A stretch of 19,903 nt of DNA, taken from contig JBKJQB010000296.1 in NCBI GenBank assembly GCA_046594105.1, forward strand, positions 1 through 19,903. Reading direction: 5' to 3'. Position numbers and translations under genes: made by a program. This stretch comes from JBDSGC01 sp046594105. GTDB taxonomy: Bacteria > Acidobacteriota > Thermoanaerobaculia > Gp7-AA8. Below, piece by piece: positions 1 through 9,049 of the stretch (positions are counted from its first letter, which is position 1; each line of letters opens with the position of its first letter). The notes under the pieces were generated by a model. That model saw only the letters and a program-made list of their open reading frames with translations. It was not told where the DNA came from and did not search any database.

Positions 1-3
1 ATC

Positions 4-229
4 AGCCCGCGTCAGCGGGCGCAAGAATGTAGCCCCCGGCGCCAGCCGGGGGATTGCGGAGCCCAGTCAGAAGGGAGCCCGAGTAGCGGGCGACAGAAAA
101 GCAACAAAATCGGTCCGCGATCCAACTCCAATTCTATTCTGTCGCCCGCTACGCGGGCTCGCACGCGAGGGTCCTCGTTGTTCCCCCGGCTGGCTCCCGG
201 GGGCTACATTCTGACGCCGGCTACTCCGG
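4..229. repeat. Nested REP/BIME-like palindromic repeat
   Basis: This gene-free stretch is built of palindromes. Small hairpins are seen at 5-20 (GCCCGC, loop GTCA, GCGGGC), 33-52 (CCCCCGGC, loop GCCA, GCCGGGGG) and about 215-229. On a larger scale 75-98 is the inverted copy of 137-160 (23 of 24 bases), and 24-52 is the inverted copy of 183-212 with one small indel. The interval 24-212 is therefore a large inverted repeat of a two-hairpin unit around an AT-richer centre. This matches the architecture of REP/BIME elements. No RAYT-type transposase is in the window. I see no gene in 1-323; the bases 230-323 hold nothing recognisable. Confidence 0.75.
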
Positions 230-323
230 CTCGGGATCGCACGTTTCTCTCTCTCAGGCGCAGCGCACCGTGCCGGTCCCCAAGGCGTAGACCTCCTGCA
301 GTTGGAGCGATTCCGCGCGTCCC

Positions 324-2399
324 CTACCGTAATCCGGCCAGTGCCTGACCAGCCGCCGCGATGTCGGCGGCATAGCGCTCTTTGGGCGCCGTCTTGACGA
401 AACGGGTCAACGCCGCCCGCGCCTCCGCACTGTGCCCGGCGCTGGTTTCGAGCTTCCCGACGTTGAACAGCGCATCGTACTGGCGAGGATCGATGGCCAC
501 GGCCTGATTCCAGGCCTCCACGGCATGCGCGTAATCGCCCTGACGCGCGAACACCACTCCCATGGCGTTGAGCGCCAGCGGAAGGCGGGGATTGAGCGCC
601 AGCGCGGAGCTGAGGAATCCCTGCGCGCCCGCGACGTCATCGCGTCGCAGCGCCACAATGCCGAGGTTCTGCAGCGCCGGAGCATTGCCCGGATCGGCCT
701 GCAGGACTCTCTGGAACTGGACCACTGCATCATCGGGGCGCCCCACATCGGCCAGGGCGATCCCGTAGGCGTTGAGGGCGTCGGGGTCGGTCCCGCTGGT
801 CAGCGGCGCGAGCACCTGCAACGCTTCCTCCGCCTTCCCCGTCTCCGTCAGGAGCAGGCCGAGTTGCACCCGGATGTTGCCGGTTTCCCGTCCGCTCTGC
901 ATGGCTGCGCGCAGGTTGTCGATGGCCTCGCCGACCTGCTCGTTCTGCTGCAGCACGAACGCGAGCAGCTCCCGCCCCGCGGCCATGCCGGGACGCGCGG
1001 CCACCACCGCCCGGGCCACGCGAAGAGCGCGGGTCAGGTCATGCCGTTCATACGCATCGACCACTTCGTGCAATTGATTGTCGAGTCCAACTAGATTCTT
1101 CGGGTCGTCCGACGCCGAGGAGCCTTTGCCGGAGCCACCACCCCCTCCGACGTATCCGAGGCTCCGCAACCGCGCGGCCTCCTCGGAGCTGACGCGCGCC
1201 GGGAGGGGCTGCGCGTCGACATGCATCGCCGCCAGCACGGCACGGGCCTCCTCCGCCTCCCGCCGGCGGGTGCCGCGCAGATTCATCGTTTCCTTCGGAT
1301 CCGACGGCAGATCGTAGAGCTCCGCGATCGGCAGCTCGATGTACTTCTGTCGCTGATGAAGAATGCCGGTCAGCGGAGCCCAGCCGCGGTTGATCGATGC
1401 GGAGAGCGCTTCGAAGTAGGAGTCCCGCGACCCGATATCCTGCAAGAGCGAGATCCCCGCAAGCGCTGCCGGCCTGGACACTCCCACCCGATCCAGAATG
1501 GTGGGAACGATGTCGATGTGCCGGACGTATCCCTCCTCGACGCGGTGCTTGATTACGGCGCGCTCGCGAACCACCAGCGGCACGCGCAGCGTCGCTTCGT
1601 AGGCGAACAGGCCGTGCGTCTGCTCGCCATGCTCTCCCCGTCCTTCGCCGTGATCGGCCGTGATGATCAGCAGCGGATCGCCCGGCGCATCGACGAGTGG
1701 TCCCAGCTGTTTGCCCAGCGCATCGTCGACCGCGGCGATCTCGCCGAGGTAGGGATCGGAACGGTATTGGGTGGCGAACGGTTCCGGTGGAACGTAGGGA
1801 GCGTGAGGGTCATACAGGTGGATCCACAGAAATCGTTTCTTCCCTTCGTTGGCCCGCCACCATCGGACCGCTGCGTCGAGGACCGCGACCGCCGGCCGCT
1901 CCTGAATCACGAAGTCCAGCGAGCTCGCGCCCTTCCCGTAATGATCGTCGTACGTATCGAACCCCTCGTTCAATCCAAAGCGGGCATCGAGGGGAAACGC
2001 GCCGACGAAGGCTCCCGTGGCATACCCGCTGCGCCGGAGCATGGTGGCCACGGTCTCATGCTCTGCTGCGAGCTTGAATCCCGCGTTGTCCCGCACACCG
2101 TGCTGGTAGGGGTAGAGACCGGTGAGGATGTTTGCATGCGACGGGAGCGTCACCACGTTCTGCGCGTGTGCGTTGGTGAAGACCACGCCCTCGGACGCCA
2201 TGCGATCGAGAAACGGCGTCTTCACACCCGAATTGCCGGCGAAGCCGACCGAATCGGCGCGGAGCGTATCGATGGTAACCAGAATGATGTCGGGCTTCCC
2301 GCCACCTCGGTTTGCAGCGGCTTGTGACGATGTCTCGCCACGGCCTCGGCAGCCCATCAGGGCCAGAGAGAGGAGCGTCAGACGGGCGAAGAGTCGCAT
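324..2399 (-). CDS. Sulfatase-fold (alkaline phosphatase superfamily) lipoprotein with C-terminal TPRs
   Basis: The 691-residue protein starts with a lipoprotein signal (lipobox LMGC, Cys17), so it is probably anchored to a membrane facing the periplasm or surface. Residues ~36-310 form a sulfatase-like metallohydrolase domain: metal-binding Asp44 in IDTLR, a TLPSHANILTG nucleophile segment, Asp249-His250 in TADHGE, and His262. The nucleophile position is Thr84, not the Cys or Ser needed to make formylglycine, so a true sulfatase is unlikely; a phosphohydrolase or phosphotransferase activity is inferred. A Gly-rich linker (~418-430) leads to about six TPR-like helical pairs (~440-691), usually protein-binding. 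Its ATG overlaps the stop of the upstream paralogue by one base (TGATG), indicating coupled translation. The substrate is unknown. Confidence 0.9.
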   Translation of the reverse strand: MRLFARLTLLSLALMGCRGRGETSSQAAANRGGGKPDIILVTIDTLRADSVGFAGNSGVKTPFLDRMASEGVVFTNAHAQNVVTLPSHANILTGLYPYQHGVRDNAGFKLAAEHETVATMLRRSGYATGAFVGAFPLDARFGLNEGFDTYDDHYGKGASSLDFVIQERPAVAVLDAAVRWWRANEGKKRFLWIHLYDPHAPYVPPEPFATQYRSDPYLGEIAAVDDALGKQLGPLVDAPGDPLLIITADHGEGRGEHGEQTHGLFAYEATLRVPLVVRERAVIKHRVEEGYVRHIDIVPTILDRVGVSRPAALAGISLLQDIGSRDSYFEALSASINRGWAPLTGILHQRQKYIELPIAELYDLPSDPKETMNLRGTRRREAEEARAVLAAMHVDAQPLPARVSSEEAARLRSLGYVGGGGGSGKGSSASDDPKNLVGLDNQLHEVVDAYERHDLTRALRVARAVVAARPGMAAGRELLAFVLQQNEQVGEAIDNLRAAMQSGRETGNIRVQLGLLLTETGKAEEALQVLAPLTSGTDPDALNAYGIALADVGRPDDAVVQFQRVLQADPGNAPALQNLGIVALRRDDVAGAQGFLSSALALNPRLPLALNAMGVVFARQGDYAHAVEAWNQAVAIDPRQYDALFNVGKLETSAGHSAEARAALTRFVKTAPKERYAADIAAAGQALAGLR

Positions 2400-4552
2400 C
2401 AGCCGCGGAGAAGCGCCTGCAATTGGCGGTCGGAAGGAAACCGGCTCAACCCGCGCGCGGCCCAGAAGCGCGCGCCGTTGCGATCCCCCAGCGTCTTGAG
2501 CGTCTCTGAGATCGCCGCGTAGGTCGGCGGCAGCGGAGTGGCCTTCTCCATCGAGAAAATCAACTCCGTGGCCTCCTGCGCTTTGCCCTCCGCGGTGAGA
2601 AGAAGGATCAGATTCTTGTACGGCTGCGGATCATTGGGATACTCGGCAATCTCACGCCGGAACGATTGCTCGGCCTCCTCGGAGCGCCCCATCCGAGCCA
2701 GCGTGTCTCCGCGGAAAAAGAACAACTTGGGCGGCGGCGGCCGTTTCTTCGCTTCGTTCACTGCGGCGGCGCGATCAAGGATCTTCAGGGCCTCGTCGTA
2801 GTGTCCCTGCTCCATGGCGATCCGCCCCAGCATGGTCAGTGCGAAGGGACGATCGCGCTGCCCTGCCATCATGGCGTTGGCTTCGGTGGTTGCCCGGGCG
2901 TAGTCACGGCGCAGGATCCATACCTGCGCCATCAGACTGTGCGCCTCGAACGGTGCATCAGCCGCGATGAGCGCGATGTGCTTTTCCGCAACGTCCGGAT
3001 GGCCCTGCTGCAGCGCAACATTGGCGATGAGCAGCGCGAGATTCGACGCAGCCGGCGAGATCTTCAGCCCTTCTTTCGCTGCGGCGTTCGCTTCGTCAAA
3101 GCGTCCCAGGCGAGCCAGCGACTGCGCATTGAGACTCCAGATGTCCAGCATATTGGGATTCTCGCGGAGGAGACTGCCAGCCAGTCGCGAGGCGTCCTCG
3201 TACCGCTTCTCCTGAAACGCCAGGAACACTTCCTTGATCCGGCCGGTGCTCCCGATGTGGTCCTTCGGGTCGGGAAGCTCGACGTTCGAGGCAGTGGAGA
3301 CGGTCGATCCGATGTACCCCAGGGCGGCGAGCTGCCTGGCCTGTTCGGGACTGATCGCCTTGGGCGCCTCCGCCTTCTTGAGGTAGGGGGCGATGGCGTT
3401 GCGCAACGCGACGTAGATGCGGCGGTTGTCCGTGAGGATGTTCGCCTTCTCAGTGGGGTCGCGCGCCAGATCGTACAGTTCCGGACGAGGCGCTTGAATG
3501 TAGTGATTCGTTCCGGAGATCAGCGAATGCAGGTCGCTCCAGCCGAAGTGGAAGCGCGGATAGAACGTCTCGCTGTAGATCGGACGCTCTGCAGGAATGT
3601 CAGCAAGAAGGGACTGGCCCGGACGGGCCTCCTTAACTCCGAGAGCGCCGGCGATGGTGGGATATACATCGATCAGCTGGACCGGCGCAGCGATGCTCTT
3701 CCCCCCATCGCGAGAGGCCGGCAGTTTCACCATCAGCGGAACCTGCAGCGTCTCGCGATAAAGGAAGACGCCATGCTCGTCCTCCCCGTGATCGCCCAGG
3801 CCTTCCCCATGATCGGAAAGCAGAATGATGGTGCTGCGGTCGTAGAGGTTCTGGCTCTTCAGGAAAGAGAAGAAGCGTCCCATGACGGCATCGGCCGCTG
3901 CGATTTCACCGTCGTAGGAACGTCCGTAACGGCTGCGGAACGGCTCCGGCGGATCGTAGGGGCTATGCGGCTCGTAGACGTGCAGAAAGTAGAAGAACGG
4001 TTTGGCGGCATGAGCCCCGATCCATCTCTGGGCGATCTCGCGGGTGTCGTCTCCGCTCCGCTGGGCGCGCCCCATGCTGAGATAATTCGGATCGACCTCG
4101 ATGTCGTCGTCCCAGGAATCGAAGCCCCGCTTGATCTCCGACTCTCCGCGCAGGACGATCGCGGAGACGGCGCCACCGGTGGCAAACCCTTTCGACTTCG
4201 CCAGTTCCGCCAGAGTCTTCACGCCCTTGTTCAATTCGTAGCCGCCGTTGTCGCGGATCCCGTGGTCCGCCGGCAGCAGGCCGGTGAAGAGACTGGCGTG
4301 CGAGACGAGCGTGAGCGGACAAGGCGAGTAGGCGTGCTCGTAGAGGATGGCATCGGCTCGGAAGGAGTCCAGTGCCGGTGTCTCCACCTTCGTGTATCCG
4401 TACGCCGGCAGATGATCGGAGCGCAGGGTATCGATGGTGATGATGATGATGGGAGAACCGTCCGCTCCAATCTCAGGATGGGACCGACTGCATGCGCACA
4501 GCGTCGCCGCCAGCATTGCCATCCAGAAGAGCCGGTGAAGGGGACGGATCAT
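2399..4552 (-). CDS. Sulfatase-fold (alkaline phosphatase superfamily) lipoprotein with C-terminal TPRs, paralogue
   Basis: The 717-residue protein is a diverged paralogue of the next gene downstream. It has a lipoprotein signal (LCAC, Cys21) and a metallohydrolase domain with Asp41 in IDTLR, Thr81 at the nucleophile position (TLVSHASLFTG), Asp247-His248 in SDHGE and His260. The conserved linker ending in ALGYIGS (~410) is followed by TPR-like repeats to the C-terminus. As in its partner, Thr at the nucleophile position argues against formylglycine-dependent sulfatase chemistry, although automatic annotation would say sulfatase. No good Shine-Dalgarno precedes the ATG. It follows the TPR gene at 4702-5679 by 149 bases on the same strand, so the two may be co-transcribed. 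Substrate unknown. Confidence 0.9.
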   Translation of the reverse strand: MIRPLHRLFWMAMLAATLCACSRSHPEIGADGSPIIIITIDTLRSDHLPAYGYTKVETPALDSFRADAILYEHAYSPCPLTLVSHASLFTGLLPADHGIRDNGGYELNKGVKTLAELAKSKGFATGGAVSAIVLRGESEIKRGFDSWDDDIEVDPNYLSMGRAQRSGDDTREIAQRWIGAHAAKPFFYFLHVYEPHSPYDPPEPFRSRYGRSYDGEIAAADAVMGRFFSFLKSQNLYDRSTIILLSDHGEGLGDHGEDEHGVFLYRETLQVPLMVKLPASRDGGKSIAAPVQLIDVYPTIAGALGVKEARPGQSLLADIPAERPIYSETFYPRFHFGWSDLHSLISGTNHYIQAPRPELYDLARDPTEKANILTDNRRIYVALRNAIAPYLKKAEAPKAISPEQARQLAALGYIGSTVSTASNVELPDPKDHIGSTGRIKEVFLAFQEKRYEDASRLAGSLLRENPNMLDIWSLNAQSLARLGRFDEANAAAKEGLKISPAASNLALLIANVALQQGHPDVAEKHIALIAADAPFEAHSLMAQVWILRRDYARATTEANAMMAGQRDRPFALTMLGRIAMEQGHYDEALKILDRAAAVNEAKKRPPPPKLFFFRGDTLARMGRSEEAEQSFRREIAEYPNDPQPYKNLILLLTAEGKAQEATELIFSMEKATPLPPTYAAISETLKTLGDRNGARFWAARGLSRFPSDRQLQALLRG

Positions 4553-4660
4553 GCGGATTCAGACGATCCGAGTTCCCGGTCGCCATCGATGCGGCCGGTG
4601 ATGCCTGCGCCGGGTGTCCGCGTGCGAGGGTGAGCAACAAACGGTGGCCGATGCGCTGGC

Positions 4661-4684
4661 GGGATCGAGCGCTCGCTCAATCCC
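4661..4684 (-). terminator. Hairpin after the TPR gene; weak terminator candidate
   Basis: An inverted repeat with arms 4661-4671 and 4674-4684 (one mismatch, G-U compatible) lies 18 bases past the stop of the minus-strand TPR gene. On the transcript it gives a stable hairpin, but no U-tract follows. It could be a weak or Rho-assisted terminator or an RNA-stability element. The remaining 149-base gap shows no clear promoter. Confidence 0.3.
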
Positions 4685-4701
4685 GTGAACGTCAGGTCCA
4701 T

Positions 4702-5679
4702 TCATTTGATCGACTTGAGGTATTCCCTGGCGTCCTTGGCCTCGGGACTCTCCGGCGCCAGTTCCAGCACCATCATTAGATCCGCCTTGGCCAGCTTGGC
4801 CTTGCTCATCTGCAGCGCTGCCAGTCCGCGGAAGTAGTAGCCCTCGTAACGCTTCGGATCGAGCTCGATGGCCTTGGTGAAGTAGTCGCGGGCCACCGCC
4901 GGCTGCTTCTTGTTCATCGCGGCGATGCCCATATTGACGTAGGCAGTCGGATCGGTGATCGCGCCGGCCGGCAGCTTGGCCAGAATCTCTTTCCCGCGCT
5001 CGATCTGGCCGTCCTCGATCACCATGTTGGCCAGAAGGATGCCGGTCTGCGGCTGCGGATCCGCCTTGTACGCCTCATCGAGAAGGACGATGGCCTTCTT
5101 CAACTGCCCGGCGCCGTAGTACCCGCGGGCCAGTGCGAACTTCAGTCCGGTATTGCTGGAGAGGGTGGGATAAGCCTTCTCGTACTCGCTGACGGCCTCC
5201 TTGAATTTCTGTTCGGCCAGCAGCTTGTTGCCGGCTTCCACCGCGGTAGCCACTTCCGGCGTAACGGCCACTCCGCCGATCTTCACTTCTTCTGCCTGCA
5301 TTTGCGCGGGCGCAGCAACAGCGACTGGCGGAGCCGCGGGCTCCATCTCGATCTTCATCGGGGGAAGGCGTGCTCCTTCCCGCATCCCGAAGCTGGCTTT
5401 GCGGACCTCATAGCCGGCGGCCTCCACGTCGACGTCCCAGGCGCCAGAGCCGATGCCCAGGACCGCCCACTTGCCGTTTGCGTCGGTGGTGACATCGGGA
5501 CCGCTGGGGCCTTTGCGCAGCATGACCTTGGCGTTGGCGACCGGCTTGCCGGTTTTCTTGTCCAGAACGAGACCCTGGATCCGGTTGTTGCCGCGCCAGT
5601 CCTGCGCTGCCGATGCGAGCGGTGCGGAGAGCAGCATCGCCAGCACGGCGCAGGCGATGATCGAGATCCGTTTGTTCAT
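4702..5679 (-). CDS. Secreted protein with carboxypeptidase-regulatory-like domain and TPRs
   Basis: The 325-residue product begins with a Sec signal peptide (MNKRISIIACAVLAMLLSAP, cleavage probably after ASA). Residues ~33-110 form a carboxypeptidase-regulatory-like beta-sandwich (IQGLVLDKKTGKPVANAKV ... TTDANGKW ... AAGYEV). After a Pro/Ala-rich linker, residues ~145-325 carry four or five TPR-like repeats (e.g. YVNMGIAAMNKKQPAVARDY). I chose the ATG at 5679 because it has a GGGGGA Shine-Dalgarno and gives the signal peptide; the frame runs open to an ATG at 5802, but that would cross a terminator and the receptor's 3' end. It shares its N-terminal domain type with the upstream receptor, suggesting a joint envelope function. 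It is probably periplasmic or surface-associated; exact role unknown. Confidence 0.9.
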   Translation of the reverse strand: MNKRISIIACAVLAMLLSAPLASAAQDWRGNNRIQGLVLDKKTGKPVANAKVMLRKGPSGPDVTTDANGKWAVLGIGSGAWDVDVEAAGYEVRKASFGMREGARLPPMKIEMEPAAPPVAVAAPAQMQAEEVKIGGVAVTPEVATAVEAGNKLLAEQKFKEAVSEYEKAYPTLSSNTGLKFALARGYYGAGQLKKAIVLLDEAYKADPQPQTGILLANMVIEDGQIERGKEILAKLPAGAITDPTAYVNMGIAAMNKKQPAVARDYFTKAIELDPKRYEGYYFRGLAALQMSKAKLAKADLMMVLELAPESPEAKDAREYLKSIK

Positions 5680-5710
5680 GGTTGTCCCCCTGATGGTGCG
5701 TCGGCCGGTC

Positions 5711-5746
5711 AAAAAAAAAGCCCGCTGGGGAAATTCCCCAGCGGGC
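5711..5746 (-). terminator. Intrinsic terminator of the TonB-dependent receptor gene
   Basis: On the minus strand a perfect GC-rich stem (arms 5720-5730 and 5736-5746, 11 bp, loop of five bases) is followed directly by nine T residues (5719-5711). It lies 26 bases after the receptor's stop. This is a textbook Rho-independent terminator and should reduce read-through into the TPR gene, whose start is 32 bases further on. Confidence 0.93.
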
Positions 5747-5771
5747 CGTGAAGCAACTGTGCAACAAAGGC

Positions 5772-8765
5772 TTAGAAGTTGAAGCGGGCTCCGAAGCGCC
5801 ACACGCGCGGCGACTGAAGCTCGGTGATGCGGTCAGCATTCCCGACGGAGAGGTCCGTCTCGCGCTGGAGGATCGTGCGCTTGTTGGGCACGTTGAACAG
5901 GTCGGCGGAGAGCGTGAGGCCGACGCGGTTCATGAAGCGGAAGTCTTTCGCTGCACGGAGGTCCAGCTCATAGACGTTCGAGAAGCGGGTGCTGCCCACG
6001 GGTCCGAGAAGAACATTCAAGGTCGAGCCGCTGTCGACATCCACTTCTTCCTGCAACGGACGGGGGTAACCCTGGCGGATGTTGAAGTTCGCGCCGATGT
6101 TGAAATCCCACGGCAGCTGGTACACGCCGTTGAGGTTGGCCACCCACTTCGAGTTGATGAAGACGTTGCCGAACGCGCCGGAGCCCGCCGAGCGCTGCAC
6201 GAACACGCCGCCGGCGCAGGGAGTGGTGCCTCCGCCAGTGACCTGCGGGGTCGGATCGGCGACCGAGGCGGAGCTGCAATGATCTTTCCAGTCCGACAGG
6301 GAGATGTTGCCACGCATCATCCAGTTGTGGGACATGCGCTTGGTCATGACCAGTTCGAGACCGCTGTACGACCGCGTGTATCCAGGACGGTTGCGCAGGA
6401 CGTAGTACGTCGGCACGTCGTCCGGGTTTTTGACGTCGTAGTACGAGACCTTCGGTGCCGTGATGGTCTTTTTGGTGCCGTCCGGGTTGGTGATGGTGTA
6501 GGTGCCGGCGGTGGTACCGGCCAGGACGTAGTCGGCCCGGGTGAAAAAGTCACCCTTGCCCTGATGATGCTCGGCGCGCTGCTCGAGGATGTTGCTGATC
6601 TTGCGGTAGGTGCCGTTCAGGCCGATGGAGAAGTCGGTCATCAGCTCGTGATCCACGCCGAACACCAGCTCGTCCGTGTGAGTCGGCTTCATGCTGTAGT
6701 CGGCACGTGTCGTACCGGCGAGGCCGCCCGGGTTGCTCGGATCCACATAGCCGAAGCCGGTGATCCGCGACAGCTCATTGCGCTGCGGGATCTTGTCTCC
6801 ATTGGCGTCGCGGCCAGCGATGATGAAGTAGGAATAATAGCTGAGCGGGCTGACCGCGGCGATCGCGGACCCGAGCTGATCGATATAACGGTTGTAGGCG
6901 CCGCGGACGAGCGTCTTCTTCTCCTGGCCGACCGCGTAGGTCAGACCGATGCGGGGAGAAACGCCAGTCCACTTCAGCTCCCGCGCGTCTCCGCCGAAGT
7001 TCAGCGCCGGAAGGAAGGCCACCTTGTTGCCGCCCGTTCCTGAGATCGGGAGGGTGAGGGGCGTCGAGAGCAGCGGATTGGGATCGGCCAAGCTGGCCGA
7101 GTTCTTCGTCTTCTGCCCATCCCAGCGCAGGCCTGCCTGCACCGTGAGGTTGCCCATCAGAATGGTGTCGCCGAGATAGGCGTCGTTGTACTTCTCGTCG
7201 TATGCCTTGTTGGAATCACGATAGAGACTCGCGGTGTAGCAGCTGCCGGCGCCGGTGACGCCGCGGCTGGTGCAGTAGGCCTCTGAGCGATCGCGGAAGT
7301 ATCCCTGCACCGGTCCCGGCCAGCCTGACGACGACGCCACCGGAGTCTGGCGATAGCCGAATCCGAACTTGAGCTCGTGATTCATGGCTCCGAAATCGAG
7401 GAACTTCGAGCCGTCGAGACGGTACTGCTTCTGCGGACGTTCCGTTTTGTAGAACAGGAACGATCCGTAACGAACGTTATTGATGTCGCGATAAGGAACA
7501 GGGGCCGTCGGTCCGATGCCGCCGTTCGGGATGAGGCTGAAGCCGCCGTCCACTTTGGACCAGAAGCCAGTCAGATAGAGGCTCGATCCGAAGATCTGCG
7601 TGTCCTCGATCTTGTAGACCTTGGCCGGTCCGGACTGTTTCCACGAGGTGGGAAACGTGCGGGTCGCCGAGAGGCTGCGCGCGTTGCGCAACTTGTCTCC
7701 CAGCGAGTAGAAGCCGACGGCGCTGTTGCTCGGCAGCAGCTGGGCATTGATCTTCGCGTTGGTGTTCTTCAGGATGATGTTGTCGAACGCGCCAGTCACG
7801 CCGGGCGCCTGCGCCGCCTGGTTGGAGATCTTGTTTTCGCCGCGGGCGTACCAGCCCCAGAGGTGATCTTTCCAGATCGCTCCGCCAATTTCCGCGCCGT
7901 AGTCGCGCACGTAATTGATGCGGTTGGTCTTGTCGAGGTACGACTTGGCCTCGGACGGCACCGTGGCTGCTGCCTGGTAGCTGCCGGGGGTGTAGAAGTA
8001 ACGGCCGGAACCCTTGATGTCGTTGGTGCCGCGCTTGGTCACCATGTTCAGCTGCACGCCCGGCGTCTGGATGCGCGGGTCGCTGCCGCTGGTGGTGATC
8101 TGCATTTCTTCGAACGCGTCGAAGTCGTAGTACGTGGGCGACGATCCGGTGGCGCCCATGTCGGTGATGTTCACACCGTCGACATTCCAGGTGTTCTGGT
8201 CGGTGGTGGTGCCTTTGCCGACGTAGTTCGACTGCTGTCCGCTCTGGTTGCCGCCGACGTTGATGCGGTCGACCTGCACGCCGGGCGAGGACTGCAGAAT
8301 GGTCCAGGGGTCACGAGAGGTGGGGATCTTGTCCAGCTCCACCTTCGAAACGTTCACGCCCGTGCCCGTCTTGCGGACATCGAGGAGCGGCGCTTCGGCC
8401 GTGACGGTAATGGACTCCGACACCGACGGATTCAGCGTCAGGGTCACATCGGCGTTGGAGCCGACACGAACCCCGACCCCGGCCCGGGTGGCGTTCCCGT
8501 ATCCCGCAAGCTCCGCCTTGAGCGTGTACGTCGCAGGCGAGAGATTGAGGTAGCGGAAGTTGCCCTGCGAGTCGGTGATCTGCGTCGAAGGGGCACCGAC
8601 GCCCGTGAGCACGACCGTCACGCCCGGAAGCACGGAACCGTCTTTCGCCTGAACCTTGCCGTAGATGTTGCCCGTCTGGAACTGGGCGTACCCGCTGACG
8701 GCCATCAGCGAGAAGCAGAACATGGCCACGACGGCCAACAGCTTAGGAGTGAAGCACCGTTTCAT
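5772..8765 (-). CDS. TonB-dependent outer-membrane receptor, Oar-like
   Basis: The 997-residue protein has a signal peptide (~1-27, ending SGYAQ), a carboxypeptidase-regulatory-like domain (~30-105; GNIYGKVQAKDGSVLPGVTV ... SPATYTLKAELAGY), a plug (~115-235, beginning after SESITVTAEAPLLDVRKT) and a long beta-barrel ending in Phe, the usual outer-membrane C-terminal residue. Such receptors take up large or scarce ligands using TonB energy. I chose the ATG at 8765, nine codons inside the longest frame, because AAGGAG lies five bases before it. The gene is preceded by a c-di-AMP riboswitch leader and followed by a strong terminator. The ligand cannot be told from sequence; neighbouring hydrolase-TPR lipoproteins suggest an envelope or polymer substrate (inference). 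Confidence 0.93.
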   Translation of the reverse strand: MKRCFTPKLLAVVAMFCFSLMAVSGYAQFQTGNIYGKVQAKDGSVLPGVTVVLTGVGAPSTQITDSQGNFRYLNLSPATYTLKAELAGYGNATRAGVGVRVGSNADVTLTLNPSVSESITVTAEAPLLDVRKTGTGVNVSKVELDKIPTSRDPWTILQSSPGVQVDRINVGGNQSGQQSNYVGKGTTTDQNTWNVDGVNITDMGATGSSPTYYDFDAFEEMQITTSGSDPRIQTPGVQLNMVTKRGTNDIKGSGRYFYTPGSYQAAATVPSEAKSYLDKTNRINYVRDYGAEIGGAIWKDHLWGWYARGENKISNQAAQAPGVTGAFDNIILKNTNAKINAQLLPSNSAVGFYSLGDKLRNARSLSATRTFPTSWKQSGPAKVYKIEDTQIFGSSLYLTGFWSKVDGGFSLIPNGGIGPTAPVPYRDINNVRYGSFLFYKTERPQKQYRLDGSKFLDFGAMNHELKFGFGYRQTPVASSSGWPGPVQGYFRDRSEAYCTSRGVTGAGSCYTASLYRDSNKAYDEKYNDAYLGDTILMGNLTVQAGLRWDGQKTKNSASLADPNPLLSTPLTLPISGTGGNKVAFLPALNFGGDARELKWTGVSPRIGLTYAVGQEKKTLVRGAYNRYIDQLGSAIAAVSPLSYYSYFIIAGRDANGDKIPQRNELSRITGFGYVDPSNPGGLAGTTRADYSMKPTHTDELVFGVDHELMTDFSIGLNGTYRKISNILEQRAEHHQGKGDFFTRADYVLAGTTAGTYTITNPDGTKKTITAPKVSYYDVKNPDDVPTYYVLRNRPGYTRSYSGLELVMTKRMSHNWMMRGNISLSDWKDHCSSASVADPTPQVTGGGTTPCAGGVFVQRSAGSGAFGNVFINSKWVANLNGVYQLPWDFNIGANFNIRQGYPRPLQEEVDVDSGSTLNVLLGPVGSTRFSNVYELDLRAAKDFRFMNRVGLTLSADLFNVPNKRTILQRETDLSVGNADRITELQSPRVWRFGARFNF

Positions 8766-8886
8766 AGCGTCTCCTTTTGTAATCTGAAGCATGAGTTACT
8801 GCAGATGCGCAGCCGAATGCCACGAGTCTGCGATGTTGAAGCGGCTGAGTGAGTTACCTCTTCCCCTGTTCCACGCGGAACGGCTG

Positions 8887-8929
8887 CCGATTCAATCGGT
8901 CGTTCGCACGCGTACCGATCCTTGAATCG
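8887..8929. promoter_or_regulatory. Inverted repeats in the receptor leader
   Basis: Two symmetric elements sit between riboswitch and receptor gene: CCGATT-C-AATCGG (8887-8899) and the pair CGATTCAA (8888-8895) / TTGAATCG (8922-8929). On the minus strand TTGACC (8936-8931) with TACGCG (8914-8909), spacing 16, could be a weak second promoter, though the -10 is poor. They may be an operator or an RNA hairpin near the start. Confidence 0.25.
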
Positions 8930-9049
8930 AGGTCAAAGAGACGTTCCCTGGAAAGAATGGCGCAGCTTAACGCAAACTTTCTGTGAACAGCAACAGGATT
9001 GCGCTCCTTCAAGGGTCCGGCCCGCGGAGGTCCCGCTCGCGGAAACCGC

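Noticed and set aside
250..313. Minus-strand frame reading ESLQLQEVYALGTGTVRCA then a stop, as a gene remnant
   Set aside because: It looks slightly protein-like but is short, starts inside the neighbouring gene in another frame and has no family I can name.
2666..4633. 655-codon open frame on the plus strand
   Set aside because: It is fully antisense to the sulfatase-fold gene, is rich in Arg/Val/Gly without domains, and arises from codon bias in GC-rich DNA.
5680..5802. Upstream extension of the TPR protein to an ATG at 5802
   Set aside because: It would cross the receptor's terminator and 3' end and hide the signal peptide starting at 5679.
7377..8852. 491-codon plus-strand frame, and a similar one at 5748-7043
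   Set aside because: Both lie antisense to the clear TonB-dependent receptor and show no recognisable fold.
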